Positions 1 to 7,758 are shown, numbered from the stretch's first letter. The stretch: DNA of 10,193 bases from Burkholderiaceae bacterium (GCA_019428955.1 JAHYJF010000116.1:1-10193), one strand, 5' to 3'. Numbers and translations are program-made. Notes: generated by a model not told the origin, from the sequence alone.

Positions 1-1
1 T

Positions 2-265
2 GTCGACCAGCGCCACCAGATTGCCCGGCTGATCGCCAAGTGCCGCGGCATCGCGGAGGATCAACTCAGCTTTGCCGACATGGTGGCGGTCAAGCGTTTG
101 CTGGTAGAGGAGTTGGGCCAGCACGCCAGCGCGGTGCTGCTGGATCCCAATTACCGCTTTCCGGCAGCGCTGCAACAGCTGCGCGCCGGCGCCAACTGGC
201 ACGGGTACAACGCCGCGCTCGATTCCTTCGAGGCCGAAGGCGAGGTGTGTGCAGCCTATCGTTGA
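2..265 (+). CDS. LacD-like class I aldolase N-terminal part, 5' partial and apparently truncated
   Basis: This open frame enters from the left edge and ends at TGA 263-265, giving 87 visible residues. It begins with a VDQRHQIARLIAK segment and continues with MVAVKRLLVEELG, then SAVLLDPNYRFPAAL. The order DQR, then a VKRLLVEEL helix, then a LLDPxY strand is what I remember from the N-terminal part of the DeoC/LacD aldolase family (tagatose-1,6-bisphosphate aldolase and relatives, about 300 residues). In that family a strand ending in an ExxG/E-type motif and the rest of the TIM barrel should follow. Here the frame instead continues about 27 residues (NWHGYNAALDSFEAEGE and onward) that I cannot align, and then stops. 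Codon use stays GC-rich at third positions to the end, so the tail looks coding. Neither other forward frame carries the missing barrel. It could be a degenerate gene, a fusion after deletion, an assembly artefact, or a different short protein. The aldolase assignment is from memory of the family. Confidence 0.5.
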   Translation, partial: VDQRHQIARLIAKCRGIAEDQLSFADMVAVKRLLVEELGQHASAVLLDPNYRFPAALQQLRAGANWHGYNAALDSFEAEGEVCAAYR

Positions 266-287
266 GCTCGAGGCCGGCACCTATAAT
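262..287 (+). promoter_or_regulatory. Candidate sigma70 promoter of the exporter operon, perfect TATAAT
   Basis: A perfect -10 hexamer TATAAT lies at 282-287, which is striking in such GC-rich sequence. The best -35-like hexamer upstream is TTGAGC at 262-267 (4 of 6 matches), but the spacer is only 14 bases, so the -35 is weak. Transcription would start near 294, about 26 bases before the ATG at 320. The -10 lies inside the run ATAATGATAA (283-292), which equals ten consecutive bases of the classical Fur-box consensus, so the site might be iron-regulated. That reading is speculative. Confidence 0.4.
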
Positions 288-319
288 GATAAAGAGTCCA
301 TCCCGCCACTGAATCCTTC

Positions 320-1473
320 ATGTCCGCCAAACTGCTTCGCCGACTGCTAATAGCCCTGCTCGTCGTCATCCTGCTGGGAGCTGGAATCTGGTGGGCCAAG
401 CGCCCGAAACCGATTGCCGTCATGCTCGTTACCGTTGACCATGGACGGGTCGAATCGAGCATTGCCAACACCCGCGCCGGAACGCTCGAGGCCTGCCAGC
501 GCACCAAGCTCTCGGCGACGATGGGTGGTCGCATCGAGGTGCTGGCGGTCAAGGAAGGCGATCGCGTCGAGAAGGGGCAGTTGCTGATGAAGCTCTGGAA
601 TGACGACCAGCAGGCGCAAAGCACCATGGCACTGGCGCAAGTGGAGACCGCGCGCAAACGAGTTGCCGAAGCCTGCGCCGTGGCCGCCAACGCCGAGAGC
701 GAAGCCGCGCGGCAATCCTCGCTGTTCAAGCAGGGTTTTGTTTCCGGTTCGCGCGAGGAGCAGGCGCGCAGCGAGGCGCTGGCCAGGCGTGCCGGCTGCG
801 ATGTCGCCAAGGCCGATGTGGCCCAGGCCCAGGCCCGCGTCAGCGCCAGCCGGATCGAGCAGCGCCGCACGGTGATCTACGCCCCGTTCGCCGGCACGGT
901 GGCCAAGATCGTCGGCGAAGTCGGCGAGTACTCGACACCATCTCCGCCAGGAGTGCCGACGCCTCCGGCCATCGACCTGATCGACGACTCCTGCCTCTAC
1001 GTCAGCGCCCCGATGGACGAGGTCGATGCCCCCAAGGTCGTCGCGGGACAGCCCGTGCGGATCAGCTTCGACGCTCTGCCCAAACAATCGTTCCCCGGCA
1101 AGGTCCGGCGCGTCGCGCCCTACGTCTCGGCGGTCGAAAAGCAGGCCCGGACAGTGGACATCGAGGCCACGCTGGATCCCGACCAGGCTCCGCCGCGGCT
1201 GCTCGTAGGTTACAGCGCTGACGTCGAGGTCATCCTGGCCACTCGCGAAGACGTGGCGCGGGTGCCGACCTCGGCGCTGCAGGAAGGCTCGCGGGTGCTG
1301 GTGGCCGGAGCTGACGGCACCTTGCAGGAACGCAAGGTCAAGACCGGGCTGTCGAACTGGGAGTTCACCGAAGTCCTCGAAGGGCTGAAGTCGGGCGATA
1401 GGGTCGTGACCTCGCTGGAGCGCGAGGGCGTCAAGGCCGGCGCGACATTCGTGGCGGACGACAAGTCGGCCAA

Positions 1474-1477
<4 letters not shown>
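320..1477 (+). CDS. Efflux periplasmic adaptor (HlyD/MacA-type membrane fusion protein)
   Basis: This 385-residue protein should bridge an inner-membrane ABC exporter to an outer-membrane channel. A single N-terminal membrane anchor spans residues 8-25 with a basic start (KLLRR) and no clear signal-peptidase site, so it is likely anchored with its body in the periplasm. The order fits the family: first lipoyl half at about 62-93 (GGRIEVLAVKEGDRVEKGQ), an alpha-helical coiled-coil hairpin at about 95-183, second lipoyl half from about 184 (APFAGTVAKI), a beta-barrel at about 226-305 and a membrane-proximal domain at about 306-370 (VPTSAL, then GLKSGDRVV). Cysteines at 59, 119, 160 and 225 are unusual for a periplasmic adaptor, but I remember the EAC and DDSCLYV contexts from close homologues. 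ATG 320 has no good Shine-Dalgarno sequence. The stop overlaps the next ATG by 4 bases (ATGA), so translation is coupled. No TolC-like gene is in the window. The class is clear; the substrate cannot be told. Confidence 0.93.
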
Positions 1478-2162
<685 letters not shown>

Positions 2163-2163
<1 letters not shown>

Positions 2164-3371
2164 TGCGCGGCGCCGATCTGATCCGCTTCGCGCGCGACGC
2201 TGCCACCGGCAACCCGCTGCGCGCCGCGCTGCTGGTGCTGGCGATGGCGATTGGCGTCGCCGCCGTGGTGGTGCTCACCGCCTTGGGCGACGGCGCCCGG
2301 CGCTATGTGATGAACGAGTTTTCTTCCCTGGGCAGCAACCTGGTGATCGTGCTCCCGGGACGTTCCGAGACCGGCGGCTTCAGCCCTGGCGGCGCGATCA
2401 CCAATACACCCCGCGACTTGACCGTGGACGATGCCCAGGCCCTGCTGCGGGCCCGCGCCGTCACCCAGGTGGCGCCACTGGCGGTGGGCACTTCGGAGAT
2501 CAGCGCCGGGGGCCGGTTGCGCGAGGTGATGGTCGCCGGCACCACTGCCGAATATCTCGGCTTGCGCCGCATGGACTTGGCGCAAGGGCGCTTCCTGGCG
2601 GGGGGCGACTGGAATCGCGGCGCCGCCGAGGTGGTGATCGGAGCCAACGTGCGCCGCGAACTGTTCGGCAACAATCAGGCGCTCGGCCAGTTGGTGCGGG
2701 TCGGCGATCGTCGCGTCCGGGTCGTCGGCGTCCTCGCCGCCAGCGGCCAGGGGTTGGGGATGAACACCGACGAGTTGGTGATGGTGCCGGTGTCGCTCGC
2801 CCAGGCCATGTTCAACAGCAATACCCTGTTCCGGATCCTGGTCGAGGCCAGCGGCCGTGACGCGATCGAAGCCGCCAAGGCCCAGGTAACCGAGATCATC
2901 AAGCTGCGCCACGATGGCGAACTGGACGTAACCGTGATCACCCAGCAGGCGGTGCTCTCGACCTTCGATCGCCTGCTCGGCGCCCTGACTCTCGGCGTGG
3001 CCGGGATCGCCGCGATCAGCCTGGCGGTCGCCGGCATTCTGGTGATGAACGTGATGCTGGTGTCGGTGACGCAGCGCACCGCTGAAATCGGGCTGCTCAA
3101 GGCGCTCGGGGCCACCGGCGGCCGCATTCGCCTGGTGTTCCTGACCGAGGCCGCGATGCTCTCGCTGACCGGAGCGGTGGTGGGCTATGCGCTGGGCCAG
3201 CTTGGCGCCGCAATCATTCGCCACCTCTACCCGACCTTTCCGGCTTACGCCCCGGACTGGGCGGTGCTGGCTGGGCTCGGCACGGCGCTCGCGACCGGCA
3301 TCATCTTCGGGGTCCTGCCGGCACGCCGCGCCGCGCGACTGGACCCGGTGCAGGCGCTCTCCGGGCGTTGA
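2163..3371 (+). CDS. ABC exporter permease 1, FtsX/MacB-type
   Basis: This 402-residue inner-membrane protein has the MacB/LolC/FtsX permease layout. One helix lies at about 20-41, a large periplasmic MacB-type core domain covers about 42-268, and three helices lie at about 272-300, 327-350 and 364-385. The cytoplasmic coupling segment between helices 2 and 3 carries the family motif RTAEIGLLKALGAT (305-318). The C-terminus ends in the typical LPARRAARLDPVQALS. There is no fused ATPase; the preceding gene supplies it. I take ATG 2163, which overlaps the ATPase stop as TGATG. An in-frame GTG at 2160 would add one residue and cannot be excluded. The following permease is a diverged paralogue of similar size, so the transporter is probably a heterodimer. 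The substrate is unknown; macrolides, lipids, peptides or lipoproteins are all handled by relatives. Confidence 0.92.
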
Positions 3372-3376
3372 CGAGG

Positions 3377-4579
3377 ATGATCATCTCGGATGCCATCGCG
3401 CTTTCCTTGCGTGCCCTGACGACCCAGCGGCTGCGCAGTTTCCTGACGCTGCTGGGCATTGCAGTGGGCATCACCGCTGTCATCCTGCTGACCTCGATCG
3501 GCGAAGGCATACATCGTTTCGTGCTGGCCGAGTTCACCCAGTTCGGAACCAACATCGCCAGCATCTCGCCCGGCAAGATCAAGACCTCCGGCCCCGCCCC
3601 GACCGGTATCCCAACCTCGGTGCGACCGCTGACCCTGGACGATGCACGGGCACTGGCGCGCCTGCCGCACGTCACCGGCATGACTGCCATGGTCTGGGGA
3701 AACACCGAGGTCAGCGGCAATGGCCGGGTACGACGCACCACCGTCAACGGCGTCGGTGCCGACATGGCGCGGGTCTACAGCGTCAAGATCCGCGCCGGCC
3801 AGTTCCTGCCCGAGGAAGAGCTCGAGAACGCGCGCGCCTTCGTGGTGCTGGGGGCGAAGCTCAAGAGCGAGCTGTTTGGCGCTGCCAATCCGCTCGGCGC
3901 GCGGATACGGGTCGGGAACATGCAGTTTCGGGTCATCGGCGTGCTCGAGGCCAAGGGCCAGTTCCTGGGCGTGGATCTCGACGACTCGGCGTACATTCCC
4001 ACCGCCCGCGCGCTCGAGCTCTACAACCGCGACGGCATGATGAAGATCGACCTCGCCTACCAGGAAAATATCCCGGCGGCCAGCATCGTCAGCGCCGTCA
4101 AGAGCAGGTTGATCGCGCGCCACGGCCGCGAGGATTTCACCATCACCACCCAGGAGGACATGCTGCGCACGCTGTCGAACATTCTCGACATCCTGACCAT
4201 GGCGGTGGGCGCGCTGGGCAGCATTTCGCTGCTGGTCGGCGCGGTCGGCATCGCGACCATCATGACCATCGCGGTGAGCGAGCGCACCAGCGAGATCGGG
4301 CTGCTGGTGGCCCTGGGGGCGCGTCGCAAGACCATCCTCGGCTTGTTCCTGGGTGAGGCGGTCGCGCTTTCGGCCATCGGCGGCGTGATCGGCCTGACGC
4401 TGGGCATCGGCCTGGCGCAGTTGCTGCACCTGGCGCTGCCCGCCTTGCCGGTGCACACGCCCCTGACCTTCGTCATCCTGGCCGAGGGCATCGCCATTGC
4501 AATTGGCCTGCTCGCCGGGGTGCTGCCGGCTCGCCGGGCGGCACTGCTCGACCCGGTGGCGGCGCTGCGCTCGGAGTGA
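3377..4579 (+). CDS. ABC exporter permease 2, FtsX/MacB-type paralogue
   Basis: This 400-residue protein is the second permease of the exporter. It has the same layout as its neighbour: helix 1 at about 21-41 (SFLTLLGIAVGITAVILL), a periplasmic core at about 42-265, and three C-terminal helices at about 270-300, 322-350 and 363-383. The coupling motif RTSEIGLLVALGA is at 303-315, and the C-terminal LPARRAALLDPVAALR closely parallels permease 1. The two proteins align over their full length by eye but differ at most positions, so this looks like an old tandem duplication kept as a heterodimer. I chose ATG 3377, which gives MIISDAI. A TTG at 3368 overlapping the previous stop (TTGA) would add three residues and would allow coupled initiation; AGG lies directly against the ATG, too close for a normal ribosome site. 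No clear terminator follows. Confidence 0.92.
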   Translation: MIISDAIALSLRALTTQRLRSFLTLLGIAVGITAVILLTSIGEGIHRFVLAEFTQFGTNIASISPGKIKTSGPAPTGIPTSVRPLTLDDARALARLPHVTGMTAMVWGNTEVSGNGRVRRTTVNGVGADMARVYSVKIRAGQFLPEEELENARAFVVLGAKLKSELFGAANPLGARIRVGNMQFRVIGVLEAKGQFLGVDLDDSAYIPTARALELYNRDGMMKIDLAYQENIPAASIVSAVKSRLIARHGREDFTITTQEDMLRTLSNILDILTMAVGALGSISLLVGAVGIATIMTIAVSERTSEIGLLVALGARRKTILGLFLGEAVALSAIGGVIGLTLGIGLAQLLHLALPALPVHTPLTFVILAEGIAIAIGLLAGVLPARRAALLDPVAALRSE

Positions 4580-4665
4580 CGCCGGGCACTCACCACCCTT
4601 GACCCAGCAGATGAGTCCAATCCAGACTGGTATCGTTACTGCCAGCAACCGACCAATCAATTCGC

Positions 4666-4670
4666 GAGGA
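4666..4670 (+). promoter_or_regulatory. Ribosome binding site fixing the oxidoreductase start
   Basis: GAGGA at 4666-4670 sits 5 bases before ATG 4676 and fixes this start. In the 96-base gap before the gene, the sequence TGGTATCGT (4628-4636) resembles an extended -10 element (TGn plus 4 of 6 matches to TATAAT), but I found no -35 hexamer at proper spacing. The gene may therefore have its own weak promoter or be reached by readthrough from the exporter operon. Confidence 0.6.
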
Positions 4671-4675
4671 ACACC

Positions 4676-6043
4676 ATGAGCCTGTACACCAAGTTGCAAC
4701 AACGAGCCGCCGACAAGAAGCCGGTGCGGGTCGGCCTGATTGGCGCCGGCAAGTTCGGCGCCATGTACCTGGCGCAGGTGGTGCGCACCCCAGGGGTACA
4801 GATGGTTGGCATCGCCGATCTCGCGCCTGACGCGGCCCGCCGCAACCTCGCGCGGGTCGGCTGGAAACCGGAACAGAGCGCCGCCAGTTCATCGGCGGAC
4901 GCACTCAAGACCGGCGCGACCTGGATCACCGCTGACTGGCGCAAGCTGGTTGCGGATCCGAACGTCGACGTGGTCGTGGAATGCACCGGCAACCCGGTCG
5001 CGGCGGTCGACCACATCCTGGGGGCCTTCGGGCACGGCAAGCACGTGGTCAACGTCACGGTCGAGGCCGACGCTTTTTGCGGCCCGCTGCTGGCGCGCCG
5101 GGCGGCAGCGGCGGGCGTGATCTATTCGCTCGCCTTTGGTGACCAGCCGGCGATGATCTGCGACCTGGTGGACTGGGCGCGCACCTGCGGCTTCCCGGTG
5201 GTGGCCGCCGGCCGCGGCCACAAGTGGCTGCCCCATTTTTCCGAATCGACCCCCGACACGGTCTGGAACAACTGGGGTTTGACGCCGGAACAGGCGCAGC
5301 GCGGCGGGCTCAACCCCAAGATGTTCAACAGCTTTCTCGACGGCACCAAGCCCGCGATCGAGAGCACCGCGGTAGCCAATGCCACCGGCCTGACAGTGCC
5401 CAGCAACGGCCTGCTGTACCCGCCAGCAAGCGTCGAGGACATCCCCTTCGTGACCCGGCCAATCGCCGAAGGCGGAGTGCTCGAACGCAAGGGGATGGTG
5501 GAAGTGATTTCCTGCCTCGAAGCTGATGGCCGCAAGATTCCCTACGACATCCGCATGGGTGTCTGGGTGACGGTGGAAGCGGAAACCGAATACATCAAGA
5601 ACTGCTTCGAGGAATACGCTGCCCACACCGACCCTTCGGGGCGCTATTTCACGCTCTACAAGCGCTGGCACCTGATCGGGCTCGAGGTCGGCATGTCGGT
5701 GGCGTCGGTGGCGCTGCGCGGTGAAGCGACCGGGGTGGCGACCTGCTGGAATGCCGACGTCGTCGCCACCGCCAAGCGTGACCTCAAGGCCGGCGAGATG
5801 CTTGACGGTGAAGGCGGCTACACGGTCTGGGGCAAGCTGCTGCCGGCGGCGACCTCACAGCACATGGGCGGCTTGCCGCTGGGCTTGGCCCATGAAATCA
5901 AGCTGGTGCGCGCGGTCGCCAAGGGCCAGTCGCTCACCTGGGAAGACGTGGCCATCGACCAGGGCACCCCGGCCTACCAGCTGCGGCGCGAAATGGAGGC
6001 GCTGTTCGACAAGTCCCCAGCCACGAGGCAGCACTGCAGATGA
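4676..6043 (+). CDS. Gfo/Idh/MocA- or homoserine dehydrogenase-like NAD(P) oxidoreductase with SAF-like C-terminus
   Basis: This cytoplasmic protein of 455 residues starts with a Rossmann fold: GLIGAGKFG at 20-28 is the GxGxxG dinucleotide loop, and D48 at the end of the second strand (GIAD) suggests NAD(H) preference. DPNVDVVVECTGNP (94-107) and GKHVVNVTVEADAF (121-134) match the fourth and fifth strand regions of Gfo/Idh/MocA and homoserine dehydrogenase folds. The middle region (about 180-345) does not match a specific enzyme that I know. The region from about 363 (TAKRDLKAGEMLDGEGGYTVWGK) resembles an SAF domain, as found in sialic acid synthases and some altronate-type enzymes. Proteins of this build are usually annotated only as SAF-domain or homoserine dehydrogenase-like, often near sugar-acid genes. 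The substrate is unknown. The last residues (SPATRQHCR) overlap the next gene by 4 bases and look like an unconserved tail. The TRAP transporter downstream could import its substrate, but other genes lie between. Confidence 0.82.
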   Translation: MSLYTKLQQRAADKKPVRVGLIGAGKFGAMYLAQVVRTPGVQMVGIADLAPDAARRNLARVGWKPEQSAASSSADALKTGATWITADWRKLVADPNVDVVVECTGNPVAAVDHILGAFGHGKHVVNVTVEADAFCGPLLARRAAAAGVIYSLAFGDQPAMICDLVDWARTCGFPVVAAGRGHKWLPHFSESTPDTVWNNWGLTPEQAQRGGLNPKMFNSFLDGTKPAIESTAVANATGLTVPSNGLLYPPASVEDIPFVTRPIAEGGVLERKGMVEVISCLEADGRKIPYDIRMGVWVTVEAETEYIKNCFEEYAAHTDPSGRYFTLYKRWHLIGLEVGMSVASVALRGEATGVATCWNADVVATAKRDLKAGEMLDGEGGYTVWGKLLPAATSQHMGGLPLGLAHEIKLVRAVAKGQSLTWEDVAIDQGTPAYQLRREMEALFDKSPATRQHCR

Positions 6044-6519
6044 TCAGGCTGATTGGACAAATGGCACTCGCCGCGGCGCTGGCCGGCTGTGCGCTCAACC
6101 CGGCAAGCTTGCGCCCCGGCCAGAGCGAGGCCCAGGTGCGCGCCGCCCTGGGCGAGCCGACCGGCCGCTACCAGTTGCCCTCAGGTGGTGAGCGGCTGGA
6201 ATACGCGCTTGGCCCCTACGGTCGTGCTACCTGGATGGTGGACCTGGATGAACACGGCCAGGTCAGCCGCTGGGCACAGGTCTTGCAGGACAGCTATTTC
6301 GCGCAGATCCGCGACGGCATGTCGCGCGAGGAATTGCTCCTGCTGCTCGGTCGCCCAGCCGACCGCGCCCCCGAATGGCAGAACCGCGAAACCTGGTCGT
6401 GGCGCTTTGAAACCTATGAGTGCGAGTGGCTCCGGGTCACGCTCTCGGCCGAGCAGCGGGTGGTCGGCGGCGGCTCGATCATGATCGACCCGATGTGCGA
6501 CAAACTCGACCGGGAGTAG
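6040..6519 (+). CDS. Outer-membrane lipoprotein with two BamE/SmpA-like repeats
   Basis: This 159-residue protein has a lipoprotein signal peptide: a short hydrophobic stretch followed by lipobox LAGC with the lipidated cysteine at 17. Position +2 is alanine, so there is no Asp inner-membrane retention signal and the outer membrane is likely. The mature part holds two related units: LRPGQSEAQVRAALGEPT (from 24), and IRDGMSREELLLLLGRPA (from 90). Each is a helix-turn pattern, G-x-S/T-x-x-E/Q-V/L-x-x-x-L-G-x-P, followed by beta strands with W-rich or Y-rich segments. This pattern is that of BamE (SmpA/OmlA) domains, which help the BAM complex, but the protein is not BamE itself: it has two units and a different context. 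C128 and C153 could form a disulfide. It begins with an ATGA overlap on the oxidoreductase stop; ATG 6061 would lose most of the signal peptide's basic start. The role is unknown. Confidence 0.8.
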   Translation: MIRLIGQMALAAALAGCALNPASLRPGQSEAQVRAALGEPTGRYQLPSGGERLEYALGPYGRATWMVDLDEHGQVSRWAQVLQDSYFAQIRDGMSREELLLLLGRPADRAPEWQNRETWSWRFETYECEWLRVTLSAEQRVVGGGSIMIDPMCDKLDRE

Positions 6520-6525
6520 GCACGC

Positions 6526-7374
6526 CTAGCGATTGGCCGCCCCCTGGTAGCCAGGGGTCGGCGGCCGCAGTGGCGCTGGCTTGGCGAGCCGGGTACCAGA
6601 ATAAATTACTGCCAGGACCCCGACATAGGCAATGAACTGCGCGCCCGAGGGGTTGGCGTCGTAGCCGACCAACGCATGAAGGACGGTGCCGAGCGCCGAA
6701 TCGGTGGCCAACAGGGCCGAGCTATCCCACAGCGGCGCGCTCCCGGCGTCGATCAATCCAGCCTGGCCCAGGGTCTTGGCCAGTTGGCTGGCGATCGCGC
6801 CGGCGAAGAGTGCGACCAGCACGTTGGTGGTGGCGAACAGGGTCTTCAGCGGAATCCGCGAAAGCCCGGCATAGAGCAGGTATCCGACCAGCATCCCGGC
6901 GGCAAGTCCGGCAGACCCCGATCCCAACACCTCCCAGGCCGAGGTCGAGTTGCCGGCCATCATGCCGCTCAGGAACAGCACCGTTTCGGCGCCCTCGCGC
7001 AGCACGGCCAGGGCCACTACCACCAGCAGCGCCCTGGGCGGTCGTTGCCCACCCTGGACCGAATCGCCAATGCGGCGGGCGTCAGCGACCATCTCACTCG
7101 AATGGGTCGTAACCCAGACGCAGTGCCAGATCAGCATCAGCAGCGCGAGCGACTGGACGCCGATGTTGACCAGGTCCTGCCCGATACCCCCGGCCCAGGA
7201 GCTGATGTGCTGGGCCAGCACCGCCAGCAGGACGGCGCCGAGCACGCCTGCCGCGACCCCGGCGCTGAGCCAGCGGCCGCGTCCCGCCAGCTGCCTGGTG
7301 GCGGCAGCCACGATACCGATAAACAGAGCCGCCTCGAGCGACTCGCGAAATACAATCAGACCGGCAGCGAACAT
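6526..7374 (-). CDS. FTR1-family high-affinity iron permease (FtrC/EfeU-like)
   Basis: This 282-residue integral membrane protein is an FTR1/Fip1-family permease, which moves iron across the inner membrane after a periplasmic oxidation step. Both family signature motifs are present: RESLE at 10-14 in the first helix and REGAE at 126-130 in the fourth; these REXXE motifs are the known iron-binding sites. About seven hydrophobic segments are visible, at roughly 1-24, 36-54, 72-90, 114-138, 154-172, 180-198 and 243-260. The segment 206-240 between the last two is a loop. The length matches the short bacterial form without a periplasmic N-terminal domain. It follows the cupredoxin gene by 15 bases and has a strong GGAGG site, so the two are one operon. 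This resembles ftrB-ftrC of the Bordetella/Brucella FtrABCD ferrous iron system. The C-terminus (PPTPGYQGAANR) is low in structure and overlaps a DNA hairpin. The class is certain, the exact system inferred. Confidence 0.94.
   Translation of the reverse strand: MFAAGLIVFRESLEAALFIGIVAAATRQLAGRGRWLSAGVAAGVLGAVLLAVLAQHISSWAGGIGQDLVNIGVQSLALLMLIWHCVWVTTHSSEMVADARRIGDSVQGGQRPPRALLVVVALAVLREGAETVLFLSGMMAGNSTSAWEVLGSGSAGLAAGMLVGYLLYAGLSRIPLKTLFATTNVLVALFAGAIASQLAKTLGQAGLIDAGSAPLWDSSALLATDSALGTVLHALVGYDANPSGAQFIAYVGVLAVIYSGTRLAKPAPLRPPTPGYQGAANR
6535..6566. other. Strong GC hairpin at the convergent gene junction
   Basis: GGCCGCC at 6535-6541 pairs perfectly with GGCGGCC at 6560-6566. Inside, CCCTGG (6542-6547) pairs with CCAGGG (6551-6556) around a TAG loop, leaving a 3-base bulge at 6557-6559. 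The element lies in the last codons of the reverse-strand FTR1 gene and 16 bases past the stop of the forward lipoprotein gene. No T-run follows on either strand, so it is not a classical terminator. It may still slow polymerase or protect the 3' ends of converging messages. Confidence 0.4.
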
Positions 7375-7378
7375 CTCG

Positions 7379-7386
7379 TCCTCCCC
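7379..7386 (-). promoter_or_regulatory. Shine-Dalgarno site of the FTR1 permease
   Basis: On the reverse strand the sequence reads GGGGAGGA, with GGAGG 5 bases before ATG 7374. It lies inside the 15-base gap after the cupredoxin stop codon and is far stronger than the site of the cupredoxin gene itself, which suggests independent efficient translation of the permease. Confidence 0.65.
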
Positions 7387-7389
7387 GCC

Positions 7390-7725
7390 CTACTCGACAA
7401 CCACCGCGCCGACGGCGGTCTTCTCGTTGAACTCGCCGACGAAACCATAGCGCCCGGGCTTGAGCGGACCGATGAAGATGACTGCCTTGGCGCCTCCGGG
7501 AATCACTTTCTCGCGGTTGAGACTGTGGCTCTCGAACTCTTCGGGGGTGCTATCCTGGTTGTGGACCACCAGCTTGATGCGCTGGTTTGCCGGCACCTTG
7601 AGTTCAGCCGGTTCGAAGCGGTGGTTCTTGATGCTCAAGGCGAATTCCGCGTCGGCAGCGAGAACGGCATTGGCCGAAAACAGCGCGACGAACATGATTG
7701 CGGGGACGAAACGCTTGGATGGCAT
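7390..7725 (-). CDS. Periplasmic cupredoxin-like iron-uptake protein (FtrB/EfeO-cupredoxin type)
   Basis: This 111-residue protein has a Sec signal peptide (basic MPSKR, then a hydrophobic stretch, with cleavage near VLA-AD at 23) and a small beta-sandwich of about 88 residues. The core reads NHRFEPAELKVPANQ (34-48), HNQDSTPEEFESH (55-67), GPLKPGRYGFVGEF (86-99). I recognise this as the Cupredoxin_1 type associated with FTR1 permeases, where it is thought to bind or oxidise Fe(II) with copper help before transport. There is no cysteine, so no classic type 1 copper centre; H35, H55, H67 and the acidic group E62, E63, E65 are candidate metal ligands. Relatives that I remember have GEFHE near the end; here it is GEFNE with N100. 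I place the start at 7725 because the signal peptide begins there; the longer upstream extension is Cys/Trp-rich and unlike the family. The start lacks a clear ribosome site. Confidence 0.88.
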   Translation of the reverse strand: MPSKRFVPAIMFVALFSANAVLAADAEFALSIKNHRFEPAELKVPANQRIKLVVHNQDSTPEEFESHSLNREKVIPGGAKAVIFIGPLKPGRYGFVGEFNEKTAVGAVVVE

Positions 7726-7758
7726 TAGTGGCGGGCTCGGCGATTGTTTACTGTGGTC

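Noticed and set aside
4574..4591. GAGTG/CACTC inverted repeat at the end of permease 2 as a terminator
   Set aside because: The stem is only 5 bases with an 8-base loop and no T-run follows.
4599..4627. TTGACC at 4599-4604 as the -35 of the oxidoreductase gene
   Set aside because: At 17 bases downstream the sequence is CCAGAC, which is not a -10; the nearest candidate (4631) is 26 bases away.
4621..4630. CCAG-A-CTGG palindrome upstream of the oxidoreductase
   Set aside because: It is only 9 bases long and is expected by chance in GC-rich sequence; no extension or second copy is visible.
6676..7728. A 350-codon forward frame opposite the FTR1 and cupredoxin genes
   Set aside because: Its product is low-complexity and polar with no recognisable motif, while the reverse strand encodes clear REXXE motifs and a signal peptide.
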